Of a stretch of DNA of 64,000 nucleotides, positions 19,834 to 30,475 are shown piece after piece (the first letter of the stretch is position 1; the number at the start of each line of letters is the position of its first letter). The notes under the pieces were generated by a model. That model did not search any database, had not been told where the DNA came from, and was given only the letters and a program-made list of their open reading frames with translations. Made by a program: the position numbers and the translations under genes. Source of the stretch: Microplitis mediator (taxonomy: Eukaryota > Arthropoda > Insecta > Hymenoptera > Braconidae); contig NC_079974.1 of NCBI RefSeq assembly GCF_029852145.1, positions 14,013,041 to 14,077,040 of the forward strand, given 5' to 3'.

Positions 19834-21748
19834 CACAGAAAAAAAGATTTACTTGGTTCAAGTAAAATATTTTCTTCAAAATTTTATTCTTGAATGAAGA
19901 AAAAATCGTTTCTTGTTTTTAGAAAAGTTTCTTGCTTTAAGAAATTTTTTTTTGTTGTTTTAATAAATTTGCATTTTGTTTTGAGAAGTTTCTCTTGTTT
20001 TAAAAAAATGTTCTTTTTTCGAGAAAATTTAATTTCTGGATCTAATTGATTTGATCTTCATCATAGAAAATGTTCTTCTCTCAAGAAAATTCAGTCTCTT
20101 GCTCCAAAATCTTTATGTTTTGTTTCAAGAAAATGTTCTCCTCTCAAGAAAATTTAGTTTCTTGCTTTAAAATGGTTTTATTTTGTTTCAAGAAAACGTT
20201 CTTCTCTGAAGAACATTTAATTTCTTGCTCCAAAATGTTTTTATTTTGTTTCAAGAAAATGTTCTCCTCTCAAGAAAATTTGCTTTCTCGTTCCAAAATT
20301 ATTTAATTTTGTTTCAAGATAATGTTCTTCTTTCCAGAAAATTTACTTTCTTGCTCCAAAGCGTTTTTATTTTGTTTCAAGAAAATGTTCTCCTCTCAAG
20401 AAAATTGCGTCTCTTACTCCAAAATGTTTTTATCTTGTCGTTAAGAAAAAATGTCTTGAGTTAATACGAAAATGTTTTTAAACTAAGAAAAATAACTTTA
20501 TAAATCATGAGAAAACTTTCTTGGACCAATAAATTTTTTTTGTCGCAATCAAAAATATAATTTCAGTTAAGAAATAAATCTCTTCAGTTGAGTAAAGAAA
20601 TTTATTGAGCTAAGAAGCTTTTTATTTTTTATCGAAAAAATTATTTTTCGATTTCAATATTATTAACAATAATGTGAAGCAGATAGGTACTTAATTAGAG
20701 GCATTTTATCAGAGGATAGAACATTTTCTCTATGAGTTATATATTGTAACAAATTGAGAAAAACAATTATCGCTTAACGCAGGAATCGAACTCAGATCGA
20801 TTCGGCGTCGCGCGAGAGCTTTACCAACTAAGCCATCCCAGCCTCTGCCAAGTTACGTTTCTTTTGCCTACATCTATTAACCCACACTGTCTTTGCAGTC
20901 AGTCATATTTTTCAATCTTAAACACAGAATTTAAAATAAAAAGATTTTTGACAATAATTTGGAAAAATGTTACATTTTAGCAAAATACTGAACAGATTAT
21001 ATGAATTTTTCATAAAACAATTTCGATCGAAATTTTAATATTCTTATATCGATATAAGAATATTAAAATTTTTAATAAAAAAAAATTCGGTTAGAAAAAA
21101 AATGACAAATTTATTTAATTATATAAATTAGTTAACTTATTATAAATAATATAATCCAATTATTTAATTTTAATTTATTTCGATAAAAAATGTGGACTCG
21201 GTATCAATTTACTATGCTAGTGCGAGAAAGAGAGAGTAAGTTAGAATTCATTTCTTAAGAACAAAATTTTCTTCAGCCAAGAAAATTTACTCTATGCTCA
21301 AGTCGTTCATACAGCTTGTCTGGAGAAACTATATTACCAACAGAAGAACAGAATTTTGTTGGTACAACGAATTTATTTTTTTCAATAAAAAGATATTGTT
21401 ATTGAATGATGTAAATTAAGCTTCTTGTTTTAAAAAAAAAATTATTTATCGTAATAAATGCATTAACTTCGGATAAATAAGTTCACTTTTAATACAAGTA
21501 AATAGCAAATCTTGGATAAATAAAATTTTTCTTGAATTAAGAAAATCAAGTATCTTGAATTAATAAATAAGTATTTTAATTCAATCGTAAAAGAGTTTTG
21601 ACTTAAGGAATGATTTATTGACGTAAGATTTAAAATTCAAGTAAATTTAATACTTGCTCGAAGAAAAATCTGGCCTTCCTTCTTTGACGCAAAAATCTTC
21701 TTGACTCAAGAAAATTTATATTCAGCCAAGATAGTTTTTTTTTCTGTG
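19834..21748. mobile_element. TA-flanked fold-back MITE with 63-bp tandem repeats
   Basis: The ends are CACAGAAAAAAAGAT and, in complement, CACAGAAAAAAAAACTAT, with TA at 19832-19833 and 21749-21750. Around 19990-20450 the unit containing TTTCAAGAAAATGTTCTCC repeats with period 63 (21 codons), which makes the open frames 20070-20306 and 20225-20464 artefacts. The distal part (21240-21740) holds inverted relatives of the CAAGAAAATTT motif. A tRNA-like module lies at 20775-20840. Confidence 0.8.
20775..20840 (-). pseudogene. tRNA-like sequence
   Basis: The minus strand reads GATGGCTTAGTTGGTAAAGC (a very good A-box and D-arm) and GAGTTCGATTCC (B-box). The T stem does not pair well on its 3' side, so it is a degenerate tRNA-like promoter module rather than a functional tRNA. 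Confidence 0.6.
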
Positions 21749-21750
21749 TA

Positions 21751-22730
21751 GTTTTTATTTATGCCAAACCACAAGCCGTATGATAATAATTTATTCATAG
21801 AATACAGTAGTTGCAAAAAGTATTGATAACACAAGTTGATGTAATGCTGTAAAATAAATTAATTTTAATTCATAATTAAAATAAACTAATTTTAATTAAT
21901 TAATTAAATTCAGTACTGTCTCGAATAGCTTTCAAATACTCGAATTCGTTATATAGCGAATTTACGTACTTTTAGCGGTATAAATAATTCTTTTGATAAT
22001 ATTTGCATACCGTCACAGCAAAATCATAAAGGCCCTAGGGGTATAAGCATGGTGAATTTGCCCCCGAAAAGTATCGGCTTGATACTGCGGGGATTTTTAG
22101 GTACTAATAAGATATTAAGATCCTGAGAGTTTCAGCTTTTGAAACCAATCGGTCTTCGAGAAAAAGCCAAATATGTAAAAATCAGATAAAATGAATATTC
22201 TCAGAGACTATTTTATCGATTGACTTATACTCGGGATATGTTTTGGGGGTCGATAGTAGCTCCTCGGAAAAAAATTGGGAGCTTAATCGGTCGACAACAA
22301 CCTCGAAAAAAATGACTTTTTAGTTTTAATTTCGACTTTTCATGATGTTACGGTTCTGGTACAATTATGAAATAATTTTTTTTTGATTTCTCATCCAATT
22401 TCCTATAGATTTAAGTGCTTTTAAAATTTTTAAAAAAGGTACGCCATATAGAAAAAAAAATAAAAACCACTTTTTAAGCAAATATTTACTTTATTTACAT
22501 GTTTAAAGTGTGAATCATTATTTTTCTAGTTTGTATATGTTCTTGAATGTTATTTGCAAAAATAATCTCTGCATCAGCAGTTAAATTTTGTCATATCATA
22601 TAATATCAACTAAAATATTATAAACATTATACACGTATGAAACAGGAAATAGATTTTAGTTTGTAAATTATAAATACATAACAACAAATGGAAGATATAC
22701 TTGAGGAAAAAAATGTATAATCATATTTTA
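21751..22730. other. Non-coding stretch; a GC-richer patch at 22010-22340 is unassigned
   Basis: No coding frame is supported. The patch has sentence-like single-copy composition (GAAACCAATCGGTCTTCGAG) often seen in degraded insect transposons, but no ends were found. 22480-22730 is AT-rich and would be the 3' UTR side of the exon at 22731-22886. Confidence 0.35.
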
Positions 22731-22886
22731 TCAGTCTTCATCACTATCCTCTTCAATCACAGGTGAAATACTGTCTCTATCAAATAATTTGCTAAGTATT
22801 TCAGCAGGCCTTAAAATCTTTGTTAAATATCTTCCGTGTGATAAATAGTAAACAACAGCAGCAACATGAGAGCAACATCCAATTCC
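22731..22886 (-). CDS. Terminal exon of a transposase-like protein with a SWIM-type zinc motif
   Basis: After a TTTAATCAG acceptor the frame reads 51 codons to TGA. It opens with GIGCCSHVAAVVYYLSHGRY, a C-C-x-H motif followed by YYLSHxRY and later LRPAEILSKLF, and it ends in an acidic tail (EEDSDED). This pattern is known to me from C-termini of insect and cnidarian proteins with DDE_Tnp_4-like transposase domains, often with an N-terminal THAP domain. That assignment rests on recall of a family pattern, not on a search. Upstream exons are not found; the THAP exons at 23815-24614 lie upstream on the same strand but inside a separate inverted-repeat element. Confidence 0.6.
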   Translation of the reverse strand, partial: GIGCCSHVAAVVYYLSHGRYLTKILRPAEILSKLFDRDSISPVIEEDSDED

Positions 22887-23159
22887 CTGATTAAACAAAA
22901 TGATTACCGACCGTTAAATTGACTGAATTCAGTTGATGTAGTAGATTCCTATGATAATAAAAAATTATGGAACTCGTTCTTAAGGATTTTAAAAATCTAA
23001 TAGGACATGTATTATTTTTTGGTTTAAATTAAAAATTTATAAATTTATTTACAGTTCAAATGATGGTGATTTAATTTTTTAAATATTTAAATTTTATTGA
23101 TAAGGCTTAAAGTTAAAAAAAATTATATTTAATATTAATTAAATAACAAAGTATTGACC
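22887..23159. other. AT-rich intron or intergenic DNA
   Basis: It lies between the SWIM-type exon and the left target duplication of the THAP element. Nothing is recognised. Confidence 0.3.
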
Positions 23160-23167
23160 GTAGAAAT

Positions 23168-24821
23168 CACGAAGCCTAGATAGAAGGAGAACGATCGCAG
23201 TGTTAGGAATGTGTATACGAATATGAAGCATGATCAGATGATTTATACTGCCACTAGAGAGCGCAACGGTTTGACAATTCAGATTTTTTAAATAAATGTA
23301 TTACTGATTTTAATCGGAAAAAATTGACAATTATATCTATTAATTAAATAATAATTTGTAAACTGATGGAAATGGAATGACAAATTATGATGTCAGAAAA
23401 TTAAATATTGAGAAGAATGACACGAAAAAATATAAAAAAATCAACCTATTTACTTATGAAATAAAATGGTAAATGATCAATATGGAATTAATAAGATTTT
23501 TAATTCAGCAATTAAGTTAAAAAATCATCTAAAAATTAAATTGATAATTAAAAGAAGCTGAAAAATGTATAATTGTAGATTACCTGATGAGCTGTAAGGA
23601 TATAAATCGATTAATTAACGTAAAATCATTAAATAGTTGAATAATAGCAAAAAAAATACGACTTATAAAATTATGTAAATTTTATTTTTGAGATAAACAT
23701 TAGAAAAATAATAAAATAACATAATATTGATTAGTTACATTAACTTTGCAGTTTTACGATATTTTCTTGTTCAATGACATTTAAAATTATTACATGATAG
23801 TAGTTATTTGAAATTTAAATTAATAAAATTTTGACAGCAGCTCTCACATTTACAGTTTCATCAACCGGCACATTAATTAAAGGTGACGTCTCGTTGATAT
23901 TTTTATATAATGTAGGAATGGCACCAGGTTTGAGAGTTATTTTTTTCCTCTCTGATACGTACGGTTCTTGACCAGGGATATTTACCACATCTTTTCTTAA
24001 AATATATTCCTCATCAAAATGCTTATCACAAATGAATGAACTAAAAACTAAATCTTGTTCTAATATTTGACTCCAATTTCGGACAATCTCAGGATCCTAC
24101 AGAAAATATGTAAATTTTTCAATTAGTTCAACATATATAAGCTTCATTGTATGAAATTATTTATAACTAAAATTAATATACAAAATAAATGTAGAAATGA
24201 CTGACAACTGGGTACTAGAAGTTATGAACTTCCTAATTTTTTTTAAAAGCGGAAAAAGTAGAGATTTAAAATTTTTTTATCTTCTTCTTATACATGAATA
24301 ATTTTTTCATAACAAAATTCAAAGACATTTGCTATTTATGCTTTCGGGGGAATTAATTATTTTTATAACCTTATGCATCATAAGACTTTTAAATATTTAT
24401 TTGGATTTTTAATATAGTTTAATTGTATGAAAATTAATAAATAATATTATTTAATTATCAAATTAATATTTTTACATGGAGTAAATTGAAGCTTTAAGGT
24501 TATACTTACTTTAGGTACTGTAAACATAGAATTTTTCTGTAGTTGTAATTCTTTTTTTACTTTTTTATTGTTTTTGCTATTCGTACAACTCACCACAGTG
24601 CAATATTTAACCATATCTCACTTTTATTTATAACTAATAACAGAATAAATATTAAACAACACTACTTGTGAGTACAAAAACACATATACAAAAATCTGAA
24701 CTCCCGAACAGTACCGCCGCCCTTGTGGAGAATTATTGTACCCGATATTGCCTCATTTTTTAGGACACATATACGGCGAGGAAACCTATAGCGATCGTTC
24801 TCCTTCTATCTAGGCTTCGTG
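23168..24821 (-). mobile_element. P-like element: perfect 31-bp inverted repeats, 8-bp duplication, THAP gene only
   Basis: The 31-bp ends (23168-23198, beginning CACGAAGCCTAGATAGAAGG, and 24791-24821) are perfect inverted repeats. GTAGAAAT flanks both sides (23160-23167 and 24822-24829). 31-bp repeats, 8-bp duplication and a THAP domain together match what is known of P-type transposons; hAT also makes 8-bp duplications but does not carry THAP. The element encodes only a THAP protein and has no room for a full transposase, so it is a non-autonomous derivative. Perfect repeats and duplication suggest recent mobility. Confidence 0.88.
23815..24614 (-). CDS. THAP-domain protein encoded by the P-like element
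   Basis: Exon 1 (24510-24614) starts MVKYCTVVSCTNS, giving the first two Cys of the C2CH zinc finger, and ends FTVPK at a GTAAGT donor. Exon 2 (23815-24096) follows a TTCTGTAG acceptor in phase and continues DPEIVRNWSQIL (with the invariant Trp), then SSFICDKHFDEEY (Cys and His of C2CH) and LKPGAIPTLY (the AVPT-like end of THAP). The product is 128 residues: a complete THAP DNA-binding domain plus a short tail (INETSPLINVPVDETVN). The frame ends in TAA at 23815; alternatively a GTAAAT donor near 23855 could splice to further exons. It likely binds the element ends and could act as a repressor of transposition; that is inference. Confidence 0.82.
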
Positions 24822-24829
24822 GTAGAAAT

Positions 24830-25238
24830 TATTATGAAAAATTAGACTAAATATTAAAACTAATTTATGTAATAGTAAAAATGCAAAAAAAAAAATTTCA
24901 ACCTATAACGCGATCCGAATAAAAATGTTTAAATTTATTAGTGTAATAATCTAGGATGAAAAACTTGAAAACAATTTTTTTTTTGGAACGAAGTTCCTTA
25001 TGGCGCGTTGCGGAGGGTACCCTAGCCGGCAAAAAACGTCCGTAACGCGAGAAAAAATCGTAACCTTTTTATGTATAGTCTATGTATGGTGGCTATAACA
25101 CTGTCTAATGTATAGTCTATGGGATGACTGTTATTATTATTGCCGTTTGCTATTATTATTATATCATTCGATAATTACACCATCTGGTGGTCAAAAGTGG
25201 GACCATCTGATCATTACTACTACGTTAAACGCAGGGAG
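24830..25238. other. Unassigned stretch with a GGAACGAAGTTCC hairpin
   Basis: GGAACGAAGTTCCTTA near 24985 is an inverted match to TAAGGAACTTCGTCCC near 27246, so the block between may once have been one element now filled by others. TATAGTCTATG occurs twice (about 25074 and 25111). No coding frame. Confidence 0.35.
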
Positions 25239-25246
25239 GCTATACA

Positions 25247-26283
25247 CAGGGTTGCGAATTTTTTAATGAGAATATTTGCAATAAAAAATTGAATTTTCAA
25301 TCCGTAATTGAAATTATATCGATTAAAATTACAAAGTTAATTTTTAATTCAACAACTTGAATTGAAAAATTGAAAAATTAATTTAAATATAAACACGTGG
25401 GATTAAGAATCGAAAAACCAATTTTTAATAAGAGAAGTGAAATTGAAATTTAAAAAAGTAGTTTTTAAATTGACACGTGGGTCTAAAATTTCAAAAATTA
25501 TTTCTAATTCAGATACGTGGAATTAAAAGTTAAAAAATTACTTATTAATTCAAACACATGGGATCAAAAATTGAAAACTACTTTTTAATTCAGATTCGGT
25601 ACTCAATCAAATAAGTAATCAAGACAAAAAATTTGACAGCACTTATAACAGAAAAGAATACTGTTTTACTTGATCTTTAAGTTTGAATATTTTTAAACTT
25701 ACTGTTGATCGTCAGATATAATAGAATTTGAATCAAGAAGATCATGCATAGTTAAGACATTTGAGCATTATATTTTTTGAATAATTTTCAGCGTAAGCAG
25801 AGAATTAAAAATTAAACCAATACCAATCCGATGTTCAGAATTAAAAATATTTTATTTAATTTTTTTATTCGAAAATAGAAAATTTAGAAACAGAATGTAA
25901 TTTTCTAATCCCCTTTAGCTATGGCTAATTAAAATTTTTGATTGACTTTTCAATTATTAGGTATGGAATTAGAGATTAGAAAGAAATTTTTTAATCTGGT
26001 TTTCCGAATTGAAATTTTTTATTTAATGTTTTATTTGAAAACGTAGATTTAAAAATTAAGCCATTACATTTCAACGATACTTTACGAATTGAAAATTTGA
26101 AATTTAATTTTTAATTGAAAAATGTTGGATTAAAAATGAAAAAATTATTTTCAATTCAAAGATATTCAATTAGAAAATTACAAAATCATTTTTAATTTGT
26201 TGTTTTTAGATTATGAAATATAAAAAAAAATTTAATTGAAACACTAATGCAATTATAAATTTAATGCGCTATTTGCAACTCTG
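25247..26283. mobile_element. hAT-type MITE with 8-bp target duplication
   Basis: GCTATACA flanks it (25239-25246 and 26284-26291). The ends CAGGGTTGCGAATT and, in complement, CAGAGTTGCAAATA are hAT-like. The interior is a degenerate array built on AATTGAAAAATT and ACGTGGGATTAAAAAT, about 60 bp per unit in the left half and more divergent towards the right. No transposase is encoded. Confidence 0.88.
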
Positions 26284-26311
26284 GCTATACACTATGTATA
26301 GGAATGTATTA

Positions 26312-27131
26312 GACTGGGACAAAAAAATCGACTATATTTTTTTTTTTTTCGATACTGTGAAAATATTATTCCTGATGACTAAAAAAAATTACTGTGCAAG
26401 TTTGAGCCCTTATTTTGATATTAAGAGGTGTATCGTTACGACTATTAGTTTTTTGACAGAAATTTCATTTTTTACCCAAAACTCGTAAATCATCTATTTG
26501 AAAAATTTAAGCAATGGGCGTGTTTGGCCGAAGTAAGTACTTACTAAATTTAGTAAGGACTTAGTCAGATTTGGTATAGTAAATATGCTTTTACTATACA
26601 AAATCTTACTAAATTTAGTAAGTACTTACTTCGGCCAAACACGCCCAATGTATATTCTTAAAAGAAATCGAATTCCCTACAAAAAATTTCTCTTAGTAAA
26701 TTGACGTCAAATAAGCCGTTTTCTTGTAACCGTGCCTTAAACATTGATTTGTTTTTTTAGTTCTTTGATTCTATTTTGGATTTTTGTAACTATTAGAAAT
26801 ATTAAAATTTTTTTTTACGCAAGATTCATATTCTTGAAGAAAATTTAACGGTTACGAGGAAACGGCTCGTTTTACGGCAATTTCCTAATAGAGATTTTTT
26901 GTAGGGAATTCAATTTCTTTAAGACTATACATTGCTCAAATTTTTCAGATAGATGACTTACGAGTTTGAGGTAATACATGAAATTTCTGTCATAAAAATA
27001 GTCGTAACGATACACCTCTTAATATCAATATTAAGGACTCAAACTTGCACAATAATTTTTTTTGGTCATCAGGAATAATATTTTTACAGTATCGAAAAAA
27101 AAAAAAAATAATCGATTTTTTTGGCCCAGTC
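26312..27131. mobile_element. TA-flanked fold-back element (GACTGGGMCAAAAAAATCGA ends)
   Basis: The left arm from 26312 (GACTGGGACAAAAAAATCGA) and the right arm ending at 27131 are inverted copies over most of the length, with TA on both sides (26310-26311 and 27132-27133). Both arms contain AGGTGTATCGTTACGACTAT or its complement. The left arm carries the 131-bp MITE at 26516-26646. The frames at 26264-26488 and 27062-27313 are arm sequence. Confidence 0.8.
26516..26646. mobile_element. 131-bp MITE with AAT target duplication
   Basis: GGGCGTGTTTGGCCGAAGTA and its complement form near-perfect ends, extended inward by TACTTACTAAATTTAGTAAG. AAT stands on both sides (26513-26515 and 26647-26649). 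The opposite arm of the host element shows the empty site GAGCAATGTATAG in complement (about 26925), proving the insertion and the 3-bp duplication. A 3-bp duplication suits PIF/Harbinger-type mobilisation. Confidence 0.88.
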
Positions 27132-27353
27132 TATTGTGTATGCTTATTCTTTACAGCACTATCGAGAAAAAAATCATAACAAAAATGTATACCCCAATAA
27201 TTATTTTCTTTATACTTCGAATAGAACTTGAAATTAATATTTTTATAATAAGGAACTTCGTCCCTATCTGGTGTCCCACGACACCACGCAATTTTTTTAA
27301 GGAAAATAATTGATTTATTTTTTTATACATTGCTATGAAATAAAAAGTATAAT

Positions 27354-27832
27354 TTATTCATTTTCAATAATTAAGTTTAATTCTTGGAACACTTCCATCC
27401 TAAAGTACTCCTCCATTGGTCGAAGAATGATACCTGCAACAGTTTGTAAAATTTTAATTGACATTCTTAATATTTGTAATTTAAAATTATATCGTTTTAT
27501 TAATGTCATTAACGACATAATATTTATTGATTATTTAGTGAAGATTTACCTCCTATTTCGAAAATTTCTTCCTCGTCGTCTGTTCTACCGTTCATATTAT
27601 TCAAATGTTCTTGTAGATATGTTGGTGTTAGAAAATAACTAGCATAAGCTAGGAAATTCGGAATATCTAAAATGTTGCTATCATATAGTAGCCAAGCATT
27701 TGTAATCGCTTCATCTCTTTTTAAGCTCTCGCTCCGGGGATGACGTATAACTGGTTCACCACTTAATAATGATAGGAGCTCTAGGTGAGTTACAGCCTTT
27801 AAATCTCTCAACTTCTCTGCAACTACAAACAT
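27354..27832 (-). CDS. Two-exon gene of unknown function, 120 residues
   Basis: Exon 1 (27550-27832) opens MFVVAEKLRDLKAV and ends FEIG at a G/GTAAAT donor. Exon 2 (27354-27433) follows CTGTTGCAG, keeps the frame and ends NLIIENE-stop. The product has a helical N-terminus (LELLSLLSG), a segment RHPRSESLKRDEAI, a hydrophobic stretch IPNFLAYASYFLTPTYL (perhaps a helix, too short and polar for certain membrane insertion) and an acidic DDEEE patch before the splice. I do not recognise it. An alternative is that exon 1 begins at a TTGCAG acceptor at about 27821 and belongs to a longer gene whose 5' exons lie at higher coordinates. Good codon continuity across the intron argues for a real gene. Confidence 0.65.
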
Positions 27833-28315
27833 TTTTTATTTCATATTTTTATTTTTTAAATGTAAATTTTTCTTTCTTTTCAGTAATTAATCGGTTGAAA
27901 AATATAATATCAAAAAAAAAAAAAAAATTACAATTGATATTTTATTTTTCAAATTATTAAAATTTCTATAACTCGGAAACTATGGACTTTAACGACTTGA
28001 CTCATAAGACTTTTTTTTAAGAGATTAAAATTTCCTATAAAATTTCTATTAACATTTTTAGTGTACTTTCATTGGTTTACGTTCTGGAAGCCAATAAAGG
28101 TCAATTTCATAAGAAAAGAGACTTCCGCAACGGACACAAGTGAAACAGCTGGAATTACAGCTAAGTAACTATGGGCACTTTTGAAGAACACAAAATGCCC
28201 TATAATTTGCGACCAAAACCTCGTCGATATCATAAAATGCAGCTGAGTATTAGAAAGTTAAAAAAAAAGTAATTTAATTTACGTGTAATTTAAATGGGAA
28301 ATCTTTGAAATCAAA
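27833..28315. other. Non-coding stretch upstream of the unknown gene
   Basis: AT-rich to 28020, then mixed sequence. No frame, repeat end or RNA gene is supported. Confidence 0.3.
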
Positions 28316-30470
28316 TGTAACAGGGTAAAATAGATTCCCATGACTATTTATCAATATCAAAAATTGGATTTGTCCACGGTCGATAACGGGTCCTAATTAT
28401 AACCCGGTTTAGTAAATTAAGTGATTCGACATGTCACCGGGTGTCGCTAATCAGTGAGACCCGAACATCCGTCCCTCTCTTTGACTAATTAAGTTAGTAG
28501 GGATGAGTTTTCCGGGGGTAAATCAAAGAGACCCGAATCGAAGAGTTATAAGGGAGTGAAGTGCCAAAAATCGAGAGAGTCAGTCGGACGACTGAAGGCG
28601 ATGGACGCCTAAGTGAAGACAAGAGTTAGTGAACGACAAAAGTGATCAGACACATTGTAATACAAGGTAATTATCCAAGTCTACGTCCGCTTCACGTGGA
28701 ACAAGGCGATACATTTTATAATTTAACATCTTGATTACCAGGCTCTCCAGAGGCCATTCGCTTAAGTAATTATATAACATTCTAATGCCTACTGATCATT
28801 GACAGATTTCAATCAATCATAACTTAATAATTATCTCCATTGGCGTAAAGAGGCATAAATTAAGAAGCGAGAAGTTATTGAAGCAACGGAAAAACCTGGA
28901 AAATTTGGATATACCAACATCAGCTACTGAACCGCATCCGACGGCAGGATAACCGCAGAATCCATCAAGTGTTGCTGAAATTATATTTGGAGGTAAATTA
29001 TAATTAATTAAGGCCTCTGATTAATTCATTAATCTGGCTAATTAATTATAATATATTACTTAATATCTTTCCGTTGATCTCGCGTAACGAAACGGATAGT
29101 TCAGGCTCACTAGCCGTTCAATCTCGCGTTCTCGTAAGTTCCATCGCGTCTCGTTTGGTCATCATTTAGTGTTCGAACTCTATAATAATTATTCAAGGCT
29201 CCACAGCCAGAATAAAATAAAGTTATCGCGTAAATAATCCGGTAATTAAAATTATTAATTTATAAATTTATTCCAGGCTCTCCAGCCGTTATAAATTAAT
29301 CTATTAATTTATCTTGAGATTAATACAGGCTGGAATTTATTCTGTCAGCCGCATTAATTCTAAAATTCATAAATTTAATCGATTTACTCAATTAACGTCA
29401 ATAAAAATCGGGATCCGCGTGACGCCAATTCACCGGCCCGAAATTCTAGTCAACCCGAAATCAAATTCTAGTCATTACGTGATTATTAAATTAATTTTAA
29501 GTTAATTAAAATATCTAAAAACTAAATAAAAGATACTAGAGTTTGGGTAAATTAAATTGTGAGTAAAGTTGATAACGGATTATTTTGAATGTGAAATAAA
29601 TTTAATTGTGAAAATTATCAGTGAAACATTTAGGAATTGAAAGTTATAAATGAATAATAATTGTGGTAAATTAATCAGAGAAAATGATGAGTGGAAATTT
29701 ATAAGTGGTAAAATGAATTAATTTATAAATTACATTAAACAAAAATAAATTAATTGATTGGAAATACAGTAAATTATAGTATGAGAAAATTTTGAGTATT
29801 GAAAATAAGGAATTGTAAAATTTTAAGTGGAAAAAGTTACTGAGTATTGTTAAAATTAGAGTCAATTAATTTGTAGAGTCAAGTTAGAGTAAAGAAACTG
29901 TGTCTGTGATGTAAGTCCGGTGGACAAAGATTAAGTTAGGTTTAAGATATGTCCGGTGGACACTAGGAAATAAGAATTGCGGGTTAACGTCCTGTGGACG
30001 GTTTTTTAAATTAGAAATTAAGGAAAATAAGGTTTAACGTCCGGTGGACGGTTTTTTAAAGAGAGAGTGTGTGTGTTACGTCCGGGAGACGCTTAAAATA
30101 CGTGTGTGTGTGGGAGTGTGGAAACGTCCAGGGGACGATATTTAGTTTGTCATAAGTTTAGTTTGTCATAATCACAGTTTGTCATAAGATTATTAATTGT
30201 CATTAAGGGAAAATAAATAATCAGCAAGGTGCTTAAGGTTATTAAAATTAAAAGTAAAGTTTAAATAAATTTATTTCAGCCTGTTCACTATTCCTCTCCT
30301 CTCTCACAAAATATAAAATTTACGAACGACCCTGAGCATATAAAATAATTACATTAACATCCGGTTCTGGAAGGCCGAGTTCATCTTCCAGTGGCGCCCT
30401 AATATTCGACTATAATACTTAGGTGCGACCAGACTTGGCAAGCTAATCACTCTGTCATACAAATGGTAAG
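28316..30470. mobile_element. Candidate solo LTR or long retroelement leader
   Basis: It begins TGTAACAGGG and ends CTGTCATACA, giving TG...CA edges; AAATG occurs at both junctions (about 28312-28316 and 30470-30474) but overlaps the TG, so the duplication is ambiguous. The interior is non-coding and has repeated phrases: AGGCTCTCCAG-like blocks at 28740, 29274 and relatives, six hairpins of the type CGTCCGGTGGACG (29918-30136), and three GTTTGTCATAA units (30147-30188). Length, composition and edges resemble the other LTRs in this window. An alternative is the 5' leader of a lost element. Confidence 0.5.
29918..30136. repeat. Array of six short CGTCC-GGT-GGACG hairpins
   Basis: Variants of GTCCGGTGGAC occur at about 29918, 29949, 29989, 30040, 30078 and 30124, several followed by GGTTTTTTAAA. 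Each can fold into a 5-bp stem with a 3-4-base loop, and changes in one arm are sometimes matched in the other. This could be an RNA-level packaging or regulatory signal; that is inference. Confidence 0.6.
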
Positions 30471-30475
30471 TACAT

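Noticed and set aside
20070..20464. Two overlapping frames with repeated LFCFKKMFSSQEN units
   Set aside because: A 63-bp tandem repeat (21 codons) in a TA-flanked MITE.
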